Assembly: GCF_006542425.1 (NCBI RefSeq) | Contig: NZ_VFID01000002.1 | Location: forward strand, 1-64,000 | Length of the DNA stretch: 64,000 nt | Direction of reading: 5' to 3' | DNA from: Pseudoxanthomonas sp. z9 | GTDB taxonomy: Bacteria; Pseudomonadota; Gammaproteobacteria; Xanthomonadales; Xanthomonadaceae | Shown here: piece by piece, positions 63,321-64,000 of the stretch | Layout: each line of letters starts with the position of its first letter | Numbering within the stretch: position 1 is the first letter of the stretch | Position numbers and translations under genes: made by a program | Notes under the pieces: generated by a model | Seen by the model: only the letters and a program-made list of their open reading frames with translations | Database searches by the model: none | Told to the model about the DNA's origin: nothing

Positions 63321-63896
63321 TCAAATCGGCTTGAAATCCACCGGAACCTGCACCGTACTGGCGACCGCCTTGCCGTTGCGCAGGGCCGGCTCGAAGCGCC
63401 ACTTGCGCACGGCCTGCACGGCGGCGCGATCCAGATCACGATTGCCGCTGCGGCGAACCACATCGACATCGACCGGCTGGCCACTGGCGTCCAGTTCGGC
63501 CCGTACCATCACCGTGCCTCCGATGCCGGCGCGAAGCGCGGCGGCGGGGTATTGCGGCGAAGGATTGCCGGTCATCAACCGCGGTCCCTGCGAACGCGCG
63601 GTACGTTCGGCGGAAGCGACGCTGCGGCGTGCTTCGGTGCGCGGCTTGTCGGTGCGCGCGGCCGCGGCCGCTGCTTCGCCGTCAGGCGTAATCGCCGGCG
63701 CGGTTACCGGGGGCGTCGCGCTTTCCAGCGGCAATGATGCCGGCTGGCGCTGCTTGTACCACGCCAGTCCAGCTGCCACGACGGCAAGCAGGGCAATCAC
63801 CCACAACAACACCAGGGATGCGTTCTTCTCCCGTGGCGGCGTCGTATCAGCCGTTTCGGAAGGACTCCATTCGGGCTGGGGATGCGTATGGGCCAT
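63321..63896 (-). CDS. TonB-family energy transducer protein
   Basis: 191 aa. One N-terminal membrane helix (about 30-48, LVLLWVIALLAVVAAGLAWY), periplasmic Ala/Pro-rich spacer, and a TonB C-terminal domain (about 110-190: GNPSPQYPAAALRAGIGGTV, AVQAVRKWRFEPALRNGK). ATG at 63896 has a strong AGGAGG. No ExbB/ExbD beside it; may act as a general TonB-like transducer. Confidence 0.9.
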   Translation of the reverse strand: MAHTHPQPEWSPSETADTTPPREKNASLVLLWVIALLAVVAAGLAWYKQRQPASLPLESATPPVTAPAITPDGEAAAAAARTDKPRTEARRSVASAERTARSQGPRLMTGNPSPQYPAAALRAGIGGTVMVRAELDASGQPVDVDVVRRSGNRDLDRAAVQAVRKWRFEPALRNGKAVASTVQVPVDFKPI

Positions 63897-64000
63897 GGAA
63901 AAACCTCCTCGTCCACGCGTTGCTGCGTTGGCATCGAGTCTTGCATGGAGGTTTGTTGGCATCGCGTGAGCGGCCGGTAAAGTCGCCCGGATCGGGAAAG

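Overview
The window is a high-GC gammaproteobacterial chromosome segment and looks like a member of the Xanthomonadaceae/Lysobacteraceae (Xanthomonas, Lysobacter, Luteimonas or Pseudoxanthomonas-like). The main reasons are the gene order rpoN2-vemR-fleQ-fliEFGHIJK, intergenic GTAG-type palindromes, and G-rich heptad repeats of the kind seen in that family. No RNA genes, CRISPR arrays, phage genes or transposases were seen.

About 1-46.3 kb is one nearly continuous minus-strand flagellar and chemotaxis supercluster. Reading in the direction of transcription (high to low coordinates): three tandem flagellins; fliD-fliS-fliT-PilZ-like; a NarL-type response regulator; rpoN2-vemR-fleQ; fliEFGHIJK; fliLMNOPQR; a short interlude (LysR regulator on the plus strand, a secreted protein, a diguanylate cyclase); flhB-flhA-flhF-flhG-fliA; cheY-cheZ-cheA-motC-motD-parC-parP; then STAS-cheY-cheA-porin-MCP, which runs off the left edge. 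Many genes overlap by 1-8 bases (ATGA, TGATG, GTGA), so translation is probably coupled. By eye I found four sigma-54 (-24/-12) promoters of good quality (fliE, fliL, flhB, diguanylate cyclase) plus one before fliD, and sigma-28 promoters before flagellin 1 (two in tandem), fliD, cheY, motC, the STAS gene and the MCP. This gives the usual hierarchy: RpoN2/FleQ drive the basal body and export genes, FliA drives filament, motor and chemotaxis. fliF carries an apparent one-base deletion as sequenced.

About 46.7-57.6 kb is a lipid and storage-granule neighbourhood. It holds two phasin-like proteins with basic Lys/Ala tails, a TetR regulator with an acyl-CoA-binding protein, a divergent 662-residue two-domain fatty acyl-CoA reductase resembling the alcohol-forming enzymes of Marinobacter, a patatin-type lipase, and a polyhydroxyalkanoate-system protein. 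Also here are a truncated haemoglobin overlapping a membrane-anchored Mrr-like domain protein, an FHA protein and several uncharacterised proteins. No PHA synthase or wax ester synthase is present.

About 57.5-64 kb is housekeeping: msrQ-msrP (periplasmic methionine sulfoxide repair), serC-pheA-aroA (serine and aromatic amino acid synthesis) and a TonB-type protein.

Repeats run through the whole window. (i) Elements with a G-rich heptad arm (GGGAATC/GGGGATT type) placed right after a stop codon or terminator, and usually a matching C-rich arm placed just before the next start codon or promoter. (ii) Palindromes of the form GTAGGAGCGACGT(C/A)AGTCGCGAC. (iii) Palindromes of the form GTAGAGCGGAGC(T/A)NGCTCCGCT. 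Some of these supply the stop codon of the gene before them.
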